Part shown: positions 11,500-22,334 of the stretch, in pieces
How the letters are laid out: each line of letters opens with the position of its first letter
How positions within the stretch are numbered: the first letter of the stretch is position 1
Assembly (NCBI GenBank): GCA_033032175.1
Contig: CM065312.1
Location: 2,976,001-3,040,000 of the forward strand
Length of the DNA: 64,000 nt
Direction of reading: 5' to 3'
DNA from: Saturnia japonica
Lineage: Eukaryota; Arthropoda; Insecta; Lepidoptera; Saturniidae
Position numbers and translations under genes: made by a program
Notes under the pieces: generated by a model
Told to the model about the DNA's origin: nothing
Seen by the model: only the letters and a program-made list of their open reading frames with translations
Database searches by the model: none

Positions 11500-11562
11500 T
11501 CCATGAAGCCGCTGCGGCTTTTACAGCTTCACTGGACTTGGGGGCACTCAGCCGCGAACACA
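11500..11562 (-). repeat. Jockey-like LINE 3' UTR fragment
   Basis: The block 'gccgctgcggcttttacagc' then 'ttggggg...cactcagccgcgaa' matches the 3' UTR of the full-length LINE at 48.3 kb (about 48315-48378), with a short internal deletion. It lacks the terminal poly-T. Confidence 0.7.
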
Positions 11563-12520
11563 TACAATACATACTCTTTGCTCTATATTCTGTGGACAGT
11601 AAGCAGTCAACGCAGCCCCTATGGAGGCTTGCAACACCAGAAATGTCACATGCGCTTTGTCAACCCTTTTTTTTAATTATGGCTTTCTGCGTATGTTGGC
11701 AATTTCGCCAATGTCAAGTGTGACAAATACACGTTTTATAATTAAGTTGCATAATGTTCGGTGTACGTCTTATTATATTATGTGAGCAATTCTTGTAGAT
11801 ATATATGTATATATATATAGATATGTAATTGGTTTCTCGGAAACGTCTCCAAAGATTTCGATGAAATTTTACTTTTAGGTAAGGCTTGGATTGGGTGCGT
11901 TGGCGGCGTGGTGTTTGTCGGATAAAATTAACACGGGTGAAACCGCGGGGCCCAGCTAGAAAGGCTAAAAAAATTAAAAAAAAATTTTTTGTTCGTTTCT
12001 CGTCGGCTTTTGAGTCACGGCTCATACGCGCCAGTACTATAACTACAGTACTAGCTAGTTTAAGCCCCGAACCGAATGTTTAATTATTTAAATTTTCTAT
12101 GTGTCTAAATAGCATTCTCTAAAGAATAAAATTTAAATTCATAAAATTTTCTTTATGATGAAGTAACTTTTGTTTAAAAGAATTAATCTGTCACGTCCAA
12201 AAATAATGCTTATAAATCACTTTTTAACTTTCAACGAGTTTTGTCACAAAATACCTTATTGTGGCTAATGTATAAGTGATAAGCATATGCTATCGCTGAC
12301 TTTTTTTTAGATATACTAAGGAACAATCTGGAAGGAATCTGGAAAGCTGTAAGAAAGTACAAAAAGTGAGAATAATTATGATAGGATATACGGGAGAGTT
12401 GGTGGCGCGGTGTTTGTCGAATAAAATTAACACGGGTGAAACCGTGGGGCACAGTTAGTATTTAGATAAAAGTGAAATGTATACATATGCATGTAATCTA
12501 TTGAAATTAGGCATTGAAGC
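11563..12520. repeat. RTE-like tails in anonymous DNA
   Basis: Two copies of the tail seen at 60-145 lie here on the plus strand, at about 11880-11960 ('gcgttggcggcgtggtgttt' to 'cagctag') and 12376-12460 ('gttggtggcgcggtgtttgt' to 'cagttag'). A short TA-rich run is at about 11800-11825. The rest shows no gene. Confidence 0.5.
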
Positions 12521-12822
12521 AATGATGGCTCAGTTGGTAGCGTGTACGGACACAGCGTCGATCGAAGTGAGTTCGAATACCTGCCATGAGTCCAAGCTTG
12601 AAGGAAAACATCGCGATGAAACAATAGCATGGTGTGGTAGGTTTAATGCACGCCTGTCTAGCTACCACCCTCAAGTTGAAAATCTGTCGCCAAATACCAA
12701 TACATGTGTTCCGGCAGCTGCACTTGAGAGCTAGTCTTCCAGTAGGCTTAGCGTAGCTTAGCCATATCGCCACATAAGATCAGGTGAGATTGTGGCCACA
12801 ACGCTAAACTTATAACGATAAA
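12521..12822 (+). mobile_element. tRNA-derived SINE (family 2), best head copy
   Basis: Starts with a tRNA-like head: A box TGGCTCAGTTGG at 12526-12537 and B box AGTTCGAATACC at 12570-12581. A body follows ('taccaccctcaagttgaaaa', 'tgttccggcagctgcacttg') and a tail 'aagatcaggtgagattgtgg'. Relatives occur at 22185-22310, 28665-28800, 37990-38286, 40325-40480, 54437-54735 and 59229-59560, all on the plus strand. The pattern supports a SINE family with at least seven copies in this window. Confidence 0.75.
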
Positions 12823-14356
12823 ATATGTGATCCACGGATACGTTATCAAGAACACATATACACAAAAAACTTTTTATTCAACTTGATTACTTCTTTAATG
12901 TAATTAGGCCAAAGCCTTAAACATTAGGTACAGAACTTTAACATTTAAAACTAATTGGGGGTTGAAGAAGTTAACTATTCTATTGTTTTTATTTTTATTT
13001 ATAAATTTGAGTAATATGGGTCATTATTGATGACATTTTGTGTAATATAGTCTGGCAAGTGCAGTGAATTAAAATAATAACAAGGAACATGAAATTTGAG
13101 TTACCACAAAAACTCCCTGGAAAGTTCAATAAATGGTGCCACTTTGAAGCTGCTGATTTATGAGCTGAGTGCTGTCTGCGCTCGCCCACAAGCCCTATAA
13201 AGTTATTAAGGCCTCATAGCCTAAAGTATAGTCAGTTCGAATAAAATAATCAACAACTTAAGTATTCTATTCAAGTGACATTGGCAGAATTGTGTATAAA
13301 CACACGTTGCCATTAAATAAGAACAATATATTATATATAAAATATTAATGACTGTTTTGTGTGCGTCAAATGTCAATATTATATTTAACATTATACAACG
13401 AAATAATAAGTACACCAAACATTTGGCGACTAAATTCGTCTAAAACGAATTCGACTTAAAACGTGTATTTGTCACACTTCACATTGGTGAAATTGCCTAC
13501 ATAGGTATGCAGAAAGCAATAATTAAAAAAAAGAAGAAGACAGGAAATAATTATTTAAAATAATTTATGCCCACTTCCCTTTTTAAGAAAGTTCAATATT
13601 TCTTGTGACTTTTTCAAAGTAGGTAAATTTTATATCAATATGCGTGACATGGGTCCATAAAACACTCACGCATAAAACAAGTAATTACTATATGAAATCG
13701 GTACATAATTAGAGCAACACATTCAATTACTTCATAAAACTATCTCACCATTAGCCACACAAACATTTCTTGATCAAATTAATAGTTTGTTAGGTTAAAA
13801 AGAAGGCCTAAAAAATTGAAATCGTTTACAAGCGAAGCATGTGTAGACCTGATGACCTTTAACATTATACAAGCTTGTTAATTATTTTTTTATTGCTTTA
13901 AATTTGTACATACGTAATACTTAACATGTAGATACTTCCTTTCACAATGGCGTCCTCCAAAACTATATAGAGACTGTGCTATATTCCCACGCCCTATTTC
14001 AAGGTTGGCCGTCAATTCATTAACGTAAATACTAAAAAAAATTAATTAGTTTGTGTTAATGTTTTTTTTTCTCGATAAAGTGATGATATTGTAAGCACTT
14101 CGCAATCTAATAACAACGGGACCCACCGAGAGATATAAAATCATTCTCCAGTCGTACCGAACTGTCATACTGGCTTGCTCAAATATCTCTTCACGTTATG
14201 CTCGATGTTGTAGAAAGGAGGGAACATACTGGCGACAGTTCCAGAGCTTCACAGTAGGGTACTTTATACGACATAAATTCTGTGTTCGTGCCGAGATGAA
14301 GATTATCGTAAAGTTAAATTGAAATCTCTAGGCAGTTAGCTGTTATAATAGCTTAT
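12823..14356. other. AT-rich anonymous DNA with a LINE 3' UTR relic
   Basis: At about 13150-13245 a decayed plus-strand copy of the Jockey-like LINE 3' end is visible ('gctgagtgctgtctgcgctc', 'agtatagtcagttcgaa'). The rest is AT-rich without supported genes. Confidence 0.4.
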
Positions 14357-14850
14357 TTTATATTAACTAGAGGTCGCCCAATGATCGAAATTCGACAAGC
14401 GACTTTTTAATCATAGGCTATTTTCTGTGTTACATTTGCAGTATGAACCTAAACAATGAATATTATATCACTTGCTGTCACCTTTCATTGAGTGACATTG
14501 TTATTTTGGGGGTCTAAGTTCAATGCCAATGGTCGGGTTAGGATTCGCAGTATTAATTTATTTAATTTATTATATTAGTAACAGATATTATAGATACATT
14601 TTAGCTTTTTGCAATTCTTCGCCATATAAACTTTAACCATGCTAAATCTCACAGTCTTCCGCGCACGCAATACGCTTAAAAAGGGGTACAAAGTTTTTGC
14701 TTCACGTTTCGCGGCTGAGTGCCCTAAGCGCTCGCCCCCAAGTCCGAGTGAAGCTGTAAAAGTCGTCAGAGGCTCCAGGGCCCCTAAGGCTAACAGTATA
14801 GTCAGTTCAAAAAAAAATTGCTTCACGTATTAATATAATGATGATATATA
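14357..14850 (-). repeat. Dispersed repeat family C, split by a LINE insertion
   Basis: The block (aggtcgcccaatgatcgaaa, 'ggctattttctgtgttacat', 'cacttgctgtcacctttcat', 'ctcacagtcttccgcgcacg') is the reverse complement of 38290-38655. It is also partly found at 62228-62393. At 14707-14817 it is interrupted by a LINE fragment (separate entry) and resumes at 14828. Its RTE-like end (gatcgctagtt in the other copies) faces left. Confidence 0.65.
14697..14827 (+). mobile_element. Very short 5'-truncated Jockey-like LINE with 10-bp target duplication
   Basis: Bases 14707-14817 are only the last ~111 bp of the LINE whose full copy lies at 48.25-54.07 kb: 'tttcgcggctgagtgcccta' to 'agtcagttc' plus a poly-A tail. 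They are bounded by the direct repeat TTGCTTCACG at 14697-14706 and 14818-14827. Truncation, poly-A and duplication together are the mark of target-primed reverse transcription that stopped early. Confidence 0.85.
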
Positions 14851-14854
14851 TAAT

Positions 14855-14885
14855 AACTAGGCGACCGAGCTGCGCTCGGTGTCTT
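14855..14885 (-). repeat. Helitron-like 3' terminus candidate
   Basis: On the minus strand a perfect 7-bp hairpin (ACCGAGC, loop GCA, GCTCGGT; 14880-14864) is followed 4 bases later by CTAG and then a T. Helitron 3' ends have a short hairpin just before a CTRR terminus inserted next to T. A related, decayed end is at 33288-33325. The matching TC 5' end was not found, and an RTE-like LINE end remains possible. Confidence 0.35.
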
Positions 14886-15299
14886 CTAAACAAAAAATAA
14901 AAACACCTATCCTATAATATTCATGGTAAGGTTTTATTTACTTCCTATGTGGCCTCAGTGTGAAATCTGGACTCTTCTCAACATTCAAAAATCTTTCTTT
15001 ATAAAATCACAAGTCGTGCAATTGTACAAAAAATAAAAACTATTAAACTTAACACAACTTCAGATACATAAACAATTTATTTTAATCGATTACCGTTCTA
15101 ACAACTAATTCTTGCATAATTACATCCTTGTCAACACTAATTTACTCGTTCCGAAGGAAATCAAGGGCATCAAGTTTGTACAATAAAGCTCGATTGAGTG
15201 GCCTGTGGCCGGTTGTTTTATAACTTTAAGCGTTTTGTAAAAACCCCCTGATTTAACCACACGAATTGTTAAAACTAATTGTGTAACTATATGTTTATA

Positions 15300-15780
15300 T
15301 TTATACATACATACATTACGCCTCTTTCCTAAAGAGGTAGGCAGAGAGACCACGTCCATCCACTTGCTACGATCCTGGCATACATCTTTCGCTTCTTTAA
15401 CATTCATAGATTTTTTCATGCATGCTCGTCCGTTTAGAACTTCCGACCTTTCTTCAGAACGTCCCCGATTTAATCGTGCCTTCCTCTTCCAATATTTCCA
15501 TTCACACTCGCCTTTTAAATTTGTTTAGTCATTCTTCTTTCATTCATCTTCTCTACATTCCCAAACCATGTAAGTTGGGTGGTAGGAAATAGAGACACGA
15601 CTAGGTCGCCACCACTATGCACATGGTGATAAAACCGTGTTAAATCATTTCGATTGTCGTGTTTAGGGATTAGCTGCGGAGAGGCATTGAGCTGATCTCT
15701 CGGTGGTCACCGTTGTGTTTGGATTGTACTGTGATTACCACCAGGCAAAATGCTGTCACTTTACCGTGCTACTATTAAAA
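15300..15780 (-). repeat. Dispersed repeat, coding-like relic
   Basis: 15300-15580 ('acgcctctttcctaaagagg', 'ccacttgctacgatcctggc', 'cattcatagattttttcatg') is the type of moderately repetitive block common in lepidopteran genomes; on the minus strand it reads MNVKEAKDVCQDRSKWMDVV. 15590-15770 ('aggtcgccaccac', 'gtggtcaccgttgtgtttgg') may be a second block. No second copy is in the window, so this rests on recall. Confidence 0.3.
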
Positions 15781-15789
15781 GGATAATTC

Positions 15790-16310
15790 TTAATAATCTA
15801 TATAAATAAATACAATTGAAGTGTCTGTTTCTAATGTTAAAGTAACGGCATTTTACTAAATGCATAATATGAAAGTATATACGATATCTATAACAACAAA
15901 AACCATTTTTAACATTTATGTCTGTCTGTTTGTTTCGGGTGATCTCCAAAACGGTTAAACCAATTTTCAAGGAACTTTCATTGACAGAAATTAGATGTTA
16001 TATGGAGTAATTTAGGAATCAACATGGAAAAACGACGATTTTGGTGCTTAAATGGCTTACGCTGAGGAAAGTATAAAATATATACAAATTAATGTAGTAC
16101 ATAATTGTAGATATTAAAAAGAACTACAAAAAATGTCAGCGAGAGCATATGTCTATCTTCTAAGGATAATTCATAATAGGCATTTTTGTTTTTAAAATAA
16201 CCGGGGGCGAGGGTAGCACAATTCGTGCGTGCGTCCAGTCGTCGTCGACGCGACGCGACGTGACGGGTCGACGACATTCTGTAGACCACACGAGCGCAGC
16301 TACTTTTAAA
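15790..16310 (+). repeat. Dispersed repeat family D, copy 2
   Basis: Partner of 9115-9675. Near the end (16235-16275) it has a CpG-rich run 'cgtcgtcgacgcgacgcgac'. A similar run, 'cgcgacgcgaccgacgcgac', is at 36127-36165. It ends 'cgagcgcagctac', a degraded form of the RTE-like terminus. Confidence 0.55.
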
Positions 16311-16845
16311 ATAGGTATATGTATTAAAGTCCACTCTTTTTAAATGAAATAATTTTATGTACAATAATATGTACCTACTTATTTTACATAAGCGAAATTA
16401 GAATCGAACTATTTCGCAACATTGTTTGGAGTCGCCCTCAAAAAACTGCTAACCAAACGCTTATAATAAAATGTGTTAGCATAAGCAGATTTATAGCAAA
16501 ATTACTGCAATAAAGGTAGTTCATCGCTGGCTCAAATGAAATCTAGGCTTGTCCAAAGACACAAACCATGGACAGCAACAGCAGACCAAGTGATTAATCG
16601 TCATCGTCAAAAAATTTATTATAATAAGAATTATTTGTAATAAGATTTAATAAACTAACATGTAGGAGGCGCCATCTATCCTAACAATCTTTGTAACTTA
16701 GATTGTTTTCATTCTATGATTTGCAAAATATTCGCACGGATCAGCAATGTAGTATATAATTAGAAATTAAAACCATCAAAAAAATATAATTAAATCAAAC
16801 TAAAATAACAATTATCCATAAACGACCAAAATGTGGGTAACTAGT
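16311..16845. other. AT-rich anonymous DNA
   Basis: No supported gene, RNA or repeat. Confidence 0.4.
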
Positions 16846-16849
16846 AACT

Positions 16850-17035
16850 ACGAGATCACTACGCGAGTGTGCAACGCTCGTTTATCCCTGAAGCCAAGAA
16901 CGAAGTGGCCGAGGCCGGAGGCGGTGTGTTCGCTGCGCCCGCTGAGCCCGCTGCGTCCGCCGCCACCTCAACCTCTTCCCCGACCACTCTGAGCTTGCAG
17001 CGACGTGAAACAGCTAGCCACGCCCCCTTGTTGAG
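16850..17035. other. Unexplained GC-rich island
   Basis: About 185 bp with strong CpG/GC content in AT-rich surroundings. A plus frame beginning at 16831 (ATG) stays open for 53 codons with a Pro/Arg-rich end. Another frame reads FIPEAKNEVAEAGGGVFAAP followed by an Ala/Ser/Thr-rich string. No splice sites or second copy were seen. It could be a transposon 5' UTR piece, a retrocopy fragment or a small exon. Confidence 0.35.
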
Positions 17036-17775
17036 TTTTCTACTCTAAGAATATTAAAATAAATTACTTAAACTAATCGGAACAATGTGGTTGAAAATAC
17101 AACAACATTATATAATATTTTGAAAAAAATCATTATTTTGATTCTTTTATCATTTCGTATTTCTAGATAACTGCAAATCAATGCTTCTGTGGTCAAAATT
17201 TCTTGTGGCACGAAACGGTACGTATAGTTCGACAGACTCTTAAAGAGACAGAATTATCTATATTTAAAGTGATAGAAAGAGACATAAATAGTTTAGGAAG
17301 TAAAACAGGAGATATAAATACTTTCACGTGATGAATATTTTTACGATCACTCTACTATAAATCTTAACATGCGCTTCAATAATTAACGATTTTGCTTTCA
17401 AATAATAACGTTATTAAGTTTCCGAATCACAGGAATTCCGATTCAAACACTCGAATGCAATTACTTATCAACCTACTAATATAATAAACGCGAAAGTTTG
17501 TATGTATGGATGGATGTTTGTTACTCTTTCACGCAAAAACTATGAAATGGATTTCAACTTTACAATAATATAGGTTACACATCAGAATAACATATAGGCT
17601 AATAATTTATAAAGATATTATGTGAATTGTCCAAAATATAACGATAAGTGTCAAGTAAGTAGGAAATATGCGAGCTATTCTGGCGTGCGCTGCAAAAATC
17701 ATTAAAGTTACACTATATAATGTAGAATGGAAATGTTTATCTTAAATAGTACTATGTAAAAGACCGTGACAGCAT
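17036..17775. repeat. AT-rich DNA with an RTE-like relic
   Basis: 17467-17640 begins 'aacctactaatataataaac', the reverse complement of the end seen at 6083, so it is an inverted, diverged relative of the 5.8 and 7.6 kb repeats. The rest is anonymous. Confidence 0.45.
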
Positions 17776-18585
17776 ATATCTATCTTTTTTTTCTCTTTTT
17801 TTTTTTTAACTGACTACACTGTTAGCCTTAGGGGCCCTATCTTAAAACAGAGCCGCTGCGGCTTTTACAGCTTCACCGGACTTGGGGGCGAGCGCTTAGG
17901 GCACTCAGCCGCGAAAGTTTGTGACGACCCGCACGAGGGTGCCAGAGTGGCCGAACCTCGGCTCGGGCGGTCGTCGCGAATGCGAAAAGGTCGCGATCTA
18001 ACTAATTCCCTAATCCTACGAGAATTCGAACTAACTAACATATACTCATATGCACGTTCCCCTCCTCCTGGGTGGAAGGAGTGGACCATGCGTATGTGTA
18101 TTTAATAATCGGAATGGTTTTTCTACACTAACTAGCGCATTAGTCTAACTAGCGCAAAAAAAGAAAAAAAAAAGGTCCCTTACAGAACCTATGTACCTGT
18201 GTGGTGTGCACGTGTGTGTGTTCATACGTGTGTAATGTTGTATGTGGGTAGCTAAGTGTTGCACGTATAGTGTCACTTTGTATCGCGCGAGCGGCTGCCT
18301 GACCCAAGGGTTTCACACCGAGGAACGGACCTAGGCTTGGGTTGCCGCTAGAGAGGGTGGACGTGACGGGTGTGCGGGAGCGAAGTTAACCGCCCGTCCT
18401 CTGCGGAGAGAACGGTGGTTACGCGGGCGTGGGCGGTGGTGGCACTATCTGTTTGGAGAGACGGTGGCGTAGAACGCGTTAGCTGTTTCGGTTTGGTCGA
18501 GCGGGTCAGTGAATATATTACGCGGCCGGCGTTTTCTCCGGCAGGCGTTGGGGTCGGGAACATACGAAGCTGCCGCTTTTATTAA

Positions 18586-19712
18586 TAGCCCAGTCATATT
18601 AGGTAAAAAAAGGGGTCAACCTCGGAAAGAAAGATAATAAGCTGCAAATTGGTATGAACCTTTGTTTTGTCATTCTAAATGTTGTCTCAAAAGTCACAAT
18701 CGTTATCGTGTCCGCGTCTCAAGGATATTCAAGGTCAAAGGTCACAAAAATCGGTTTTTCGCGAATATCTGGCTTCCTATCGGTTAAATGAGATTTGCAT
18801 TTATTATAAAAGTTGTAGGCTATAAAATTCCCTACAACTTTTGTTTAAACTTTTTTTTCATACAACCAACCGTTTTGAAGGTAGAGCGCGAAGAGTGCAC
18901 ATCGTACAGTCATATACGGCCTAATGCAAAGTCAAGCGTGAGTTATGGTTATCAGTACGTTATAAAGTCAATTATTTACTTGGAAATTATAATTATTAAA
19001 CAATGCCTATTATTTATGTACTAACTATTAATTATTTATATTTAATTAAAGTAAGTAACTTGATTATTTATATATAATTATTCATATTTAACTATTTATT
19101 TTATAAGTACATTAAATATTTACAAACACATTATGGCTCAGCAATTGTTGTTGTATTTGACGGATATTCGGACTATAGTAAAAATATTAAAGCACTGGAA
19201 CAACAAAGAAGAACTGCTGCACTTTCAAAATCATATGAAGTTTGTTTTGACGAAACAATGGTTGTGCCAATCAGTCAAGAAATTTTTTTATCAAATCGGT
19301 CTAATAAAAAAAAATTATCGACATGCCTGTTGAAAAATTTAAAACTGTTAATATCACAACAAAACAAACCAGAGATGATGCTGATGTTCTCATCATTGAC
19401 ACAGCTATTGCCTTATCAGAACATCAAAAGACTGCTGTCATCATAGGAGAAGATATTTTAAGAATTATTTATATTAAGAATTTTATAGCCTACAACTTTT
19501 ATAATAAATGCAAATCTCATTTAACCGATAGGAAGCCAGATATTCGCGAAAAACCGATTTTTGTGACCTTTGACCTTGAATATCTTGAGACGCGGACACG
19601 ATAACGATTGTGACTTTTGAGACAACATTTAGAATGACAAAACAAAGGTTCATACCAATTTGCAGCTTATTATCTTTCATTCCGAGGTGAAAGCCCTAAT
19701 ATGACTGGGCTA
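18586..19712. mobile_element. DNA transposon with ~240-bp inverted repeats, nested in the LINE
   Basis: Left arm 18586-18830 and right arm 19478-19712 are near-perfect inverted repeats. They begin TAGCCCAGTCATATTAGG and run through 'aagataataagctgcaaatt' to 'gttgtaggctataaaattc'. The left arm differs by a small indel near 18605-18620. The intact LINE at 48.95 kb provides the empty site. A 3-bp TAA duplication (18583-18585, 19713-19715) fits PIF/Harbinger, but a TA duplication cannot be excluded. The core holds a degraded ORF. A diverged arm relic lies at 28440-28620. Confidence 0.85.
19132..19460 (+). pseudogene. Degraded transposon-encoded protein fragment
   Basis: Frame 1 from 19132 reads IVVVFDGYSDYSKN, then a stretch with FDETMVVPISQEIFLSNRSN up to a run of nine A at about 19307-19315. 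There the frame shifts and continues as VEKFKTVNITTKQTRDDADV, then LIIDTAIALSEH and VIIGEDI. The 'VFDGY ... FLSN.SNK ... DADVLI ... GED' order recalls a family of uncharacterised transposon-linked proteins with nuclease-like (PIN/FEN-type) acidic motifs in arthropods. That assignment is from memory. It is truncated at both ends by the inverted repeats. Confidence 0.45.
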
Positions 19713-19788
19713 TAAAGGATTCGCGTGGTTCGACGCGGTGTTGAAATAAGAGTGAGAAAGGTGTCTGGCATAGGCATATCTATCTTTT

Positions 19789-20667
19789 ATGTGTAAGCCA
19801 TTATCACTAAAATAGTGACCCATAAATACAATAAAAATTGATAATTTAATTCTAACGCACATTTGGTAGTAACAAATTGATCCATAACCTACTAATATAA
19901 TAAACGCGAAAGATTTTCTGGATGGATAAGCTACTCGAAGTACTAATACTGCGCAGACGAAGTCGCGGGCACTAGCAAGTAAAATATAAAAATAGGTACA
20001 ATAACGAAAGTTTATGAACCTTACCTATGTATAATAGTAGGAACCTACTACTTACTTTTATATAGTTTGTACGTTTGTAGGAGTAGGTACCTATTCTTAT
20101 TAAATGTAAAACACATGACCAATCAAATTTTCGTCAAAAACTCATAAAGTCGGTACCTACATATAATAAAATTGTATAAATGACAAGTTTGACGTGTAAA
20201 AAGAAAGTCAAATTTCCCTCGGTAATTGGTTAAAAACACCGGTACAATAGTTTCGTAACTTACAAAATCTATACAATAAGTACTTAAGTACCAACTTATA
20301 CATATTATGAATTTGAATTAAATGAACTGTTAAATGTCTGTATTCAACATAAGAATGGAAAGAACCAACTGCAAATGACTTGTGAAGGTCTGCTATTAAC
20401 GCACGTGGGCGTTATGTACACGATTGATTGAATGTATTGATAAAACACTATTTATGACTTTCAATATGAATTAATGGCTTGTGACTGGCTCCGTCCTATT
20501 TTCTTTTTCTTCAACTGGCGACGCATAAGCATTTGCCAGTGTCATTGTTATAATTCAACGGAAGAATTGCTCTTACTTCTTTGAGTTTTAAATGATATTA
20601 ATCAATTGTGTACGTAAAAAGACGGGTCAAGAGATGAGGAATATTATTAAAACTTTTTATGGAGATT
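19789..20667. repeat. Anonymous DNA with an RTE-like fragment
   Basis: 19886-19980 runs 'taacctactaatataataaa' to 'gcgcagacgaagtcgcgggc' and 'actagc', an internally deleted relative of the 5.8-kb repeat. The rest is AT-rich with no gene. Confidence 0.5.
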
Positions 20668-21555
20668 CATAGTGTTGGGTACGCGTCACTTCCCCTCTGC
20701 GTGAGGGAGGGGGGGGGGGGTGTGACGTTTCCCCGGTTTGGACGGGCGTTTTGTTGCGCCGGATGCCCGTCTCGTAGACACCGTACGGATGCCAGTGGGC
20801 GGCGTGATGTTAGTGGTGAGGGGGTCCGGGGGGTGCAATCATGCACGACCGCTTGAGGTGCCGGGTCTTCAATGAAAGTCGATATCTTGTTGATTGTTCG
20901 CAGGACGACCAAAGCTTTCTTCTTGTAGTTACTCGTTGCTTGTACTTGTAGACTCGTTGAATTGCACCGTGCCCAATACGGCCCATCTTCGAGCTTAAGT
21001 GGTTCGAGCAATGACCGTAAAGAGAGCCCCGTTTTATTCCGTGTTTATTTCGTGTTTTAACTTTACTTTTCGCTTTGGTTGCCCTGTTAAACTCTTTATA
21101 TTTCTCTCATTATATATCTTATGTACACATGTTATATATCAAAATGTTCCTCTTTGAATTACCTATTCATTACATATTCACTTATAATATACATTACGTA
21201 TACATTCCGTACATAAGCCAAAAACAATGTAATTTACGGGCGACATCACTTTTTTCCGCTCGTAAAATCTCTATAACATTCGATATACTTACTCTATTGG
21301 CTTACTCTATATGTTAATCTATTCTATGTTAGTTATATTTTCACATATGTGACACACAATACATAATCGTTTATATACATCTTAACATACAACATGCAAC
21401 TTGTAATGTAGCGTATTCGCTTACATTTTTCTATAATATTGTCAGTATTAACCTATTTTATTGTAACTCATAGTATGTAACACGTAAATATAATAATAAC
21501 ACATAATACCCTAACCTAAGACACGAAAAACAACTGTTCTGTCGCCAACACATAG
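20668..21555. mobile_element. Solo LTR (copy 2) with 5-bp target duplication
   Basis: An 878-bp block (20673-21550) begins TGTTGG and ends CCAACA, flanked by CATAG at 20668-20672 and 21551-21555. It aligns by eye along its length with the LTR at 255-1110, in the same orientation and with a G-run expansion near 20709-20720. Perfect terminal inverted hexamers and an intact duplication make this the better-preserved copy. No internal retrotransposon sequence is present. Confidence 0.88.
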
Positions 21556-22330
21556 ATAACTCGAAATTATATTGCAATTATTTGAATTCACTTGAGTTTT
21601 GCCAAAAATAAGCAAATTATCTAAATATAAAATTTATAGAAGGAAACCGTGACTGATTAATCTATCAACACAACACAATCCACAGAACAGATTGTGCCGA
21701 AATTTGGAACACAAAACAAATTGTTATTACAACGTAGACATCCGCTAAGAACGGATTTTTAAAAATTCATGCCATAAATGGGTGTAATAGTAGATTAAAA
21801 ATTTGCATGGGGCAAGAAATATATTTTTCTAACTTGGCGCGAGCCAAGCCACGAGCAATAGTAGCTAGTATTAAATAGAGTCTCATGAAAGTTAATCTGT
21901 ACCAATATTATAAAGAGGAAAGATTTGATTTTTTGTTTGTAATGGATAAACTGGAAAACAACTGGACCGATTTTAAAAATTCTTTCACCAATATAAAAAT
22001 ACGGTATCAGCGAGTAACACAGGCCATATTGTAATTTGAAAACTTAATTTATTCCTAATAAAAACGTCGATAGTTTTACACAAAGTATAAATAATTGCCA
22101 ACACGAGTGCGATGGCGATGTTTATCGTTTAAAATTAACACGGCATGGCTAGTCTAGGAAAAAAGCACGAGTTGGTTGTGTATTCACTTCGCGCCGAAAT
22201 TAATTGCTCGACTCGCTATCATCCTCAAGTTGAAGGTTGTAAGTTGTCGCTAAGCACCTATACCTACGTGAGTTTCGGCAGTTGCACTTGACAGCCATTT
22301 CCTCTAGCTTTGTTACCATTTTTGGTTACA
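21556..22330. repeat. Anonymous DNA with RTE tail and SINE relics
   Basis: About 21830-21870 and 22110-22155 end in 'agctagt' or 'ggctagtc' tails of the RTE-like type. 22185-22310 is a partial family 2 SINE ('atcctcaagttgaagg', 'tttcggcagttgcacttgac'). Confidence 0.45.
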
Positions 22331-22334
22331 TCTT

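Larger units (their letters stand above)
17776..19788 (-). mobile_element. 5'-truncated Jockey-like LINE split by a DNA transposon
   Basis: 17789-18585 and 19713-19775 together match the 3' part of the full-length LINE at 48.25 kb (end of ORF2 and 3' UTR, poly-T at 17789-17808 on this strand). The direct repeat ATATCTATCTTTT flanks it at 17776-17788 and 19776-19788. ORF2 here ends in ...TVSPNR then a stop. It carries about 97 bp (roughly 18317-18413) that the 48-kb copy lacks. A 1.1-kb element sits inside at 18586-19712. Confidence 0.85.
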
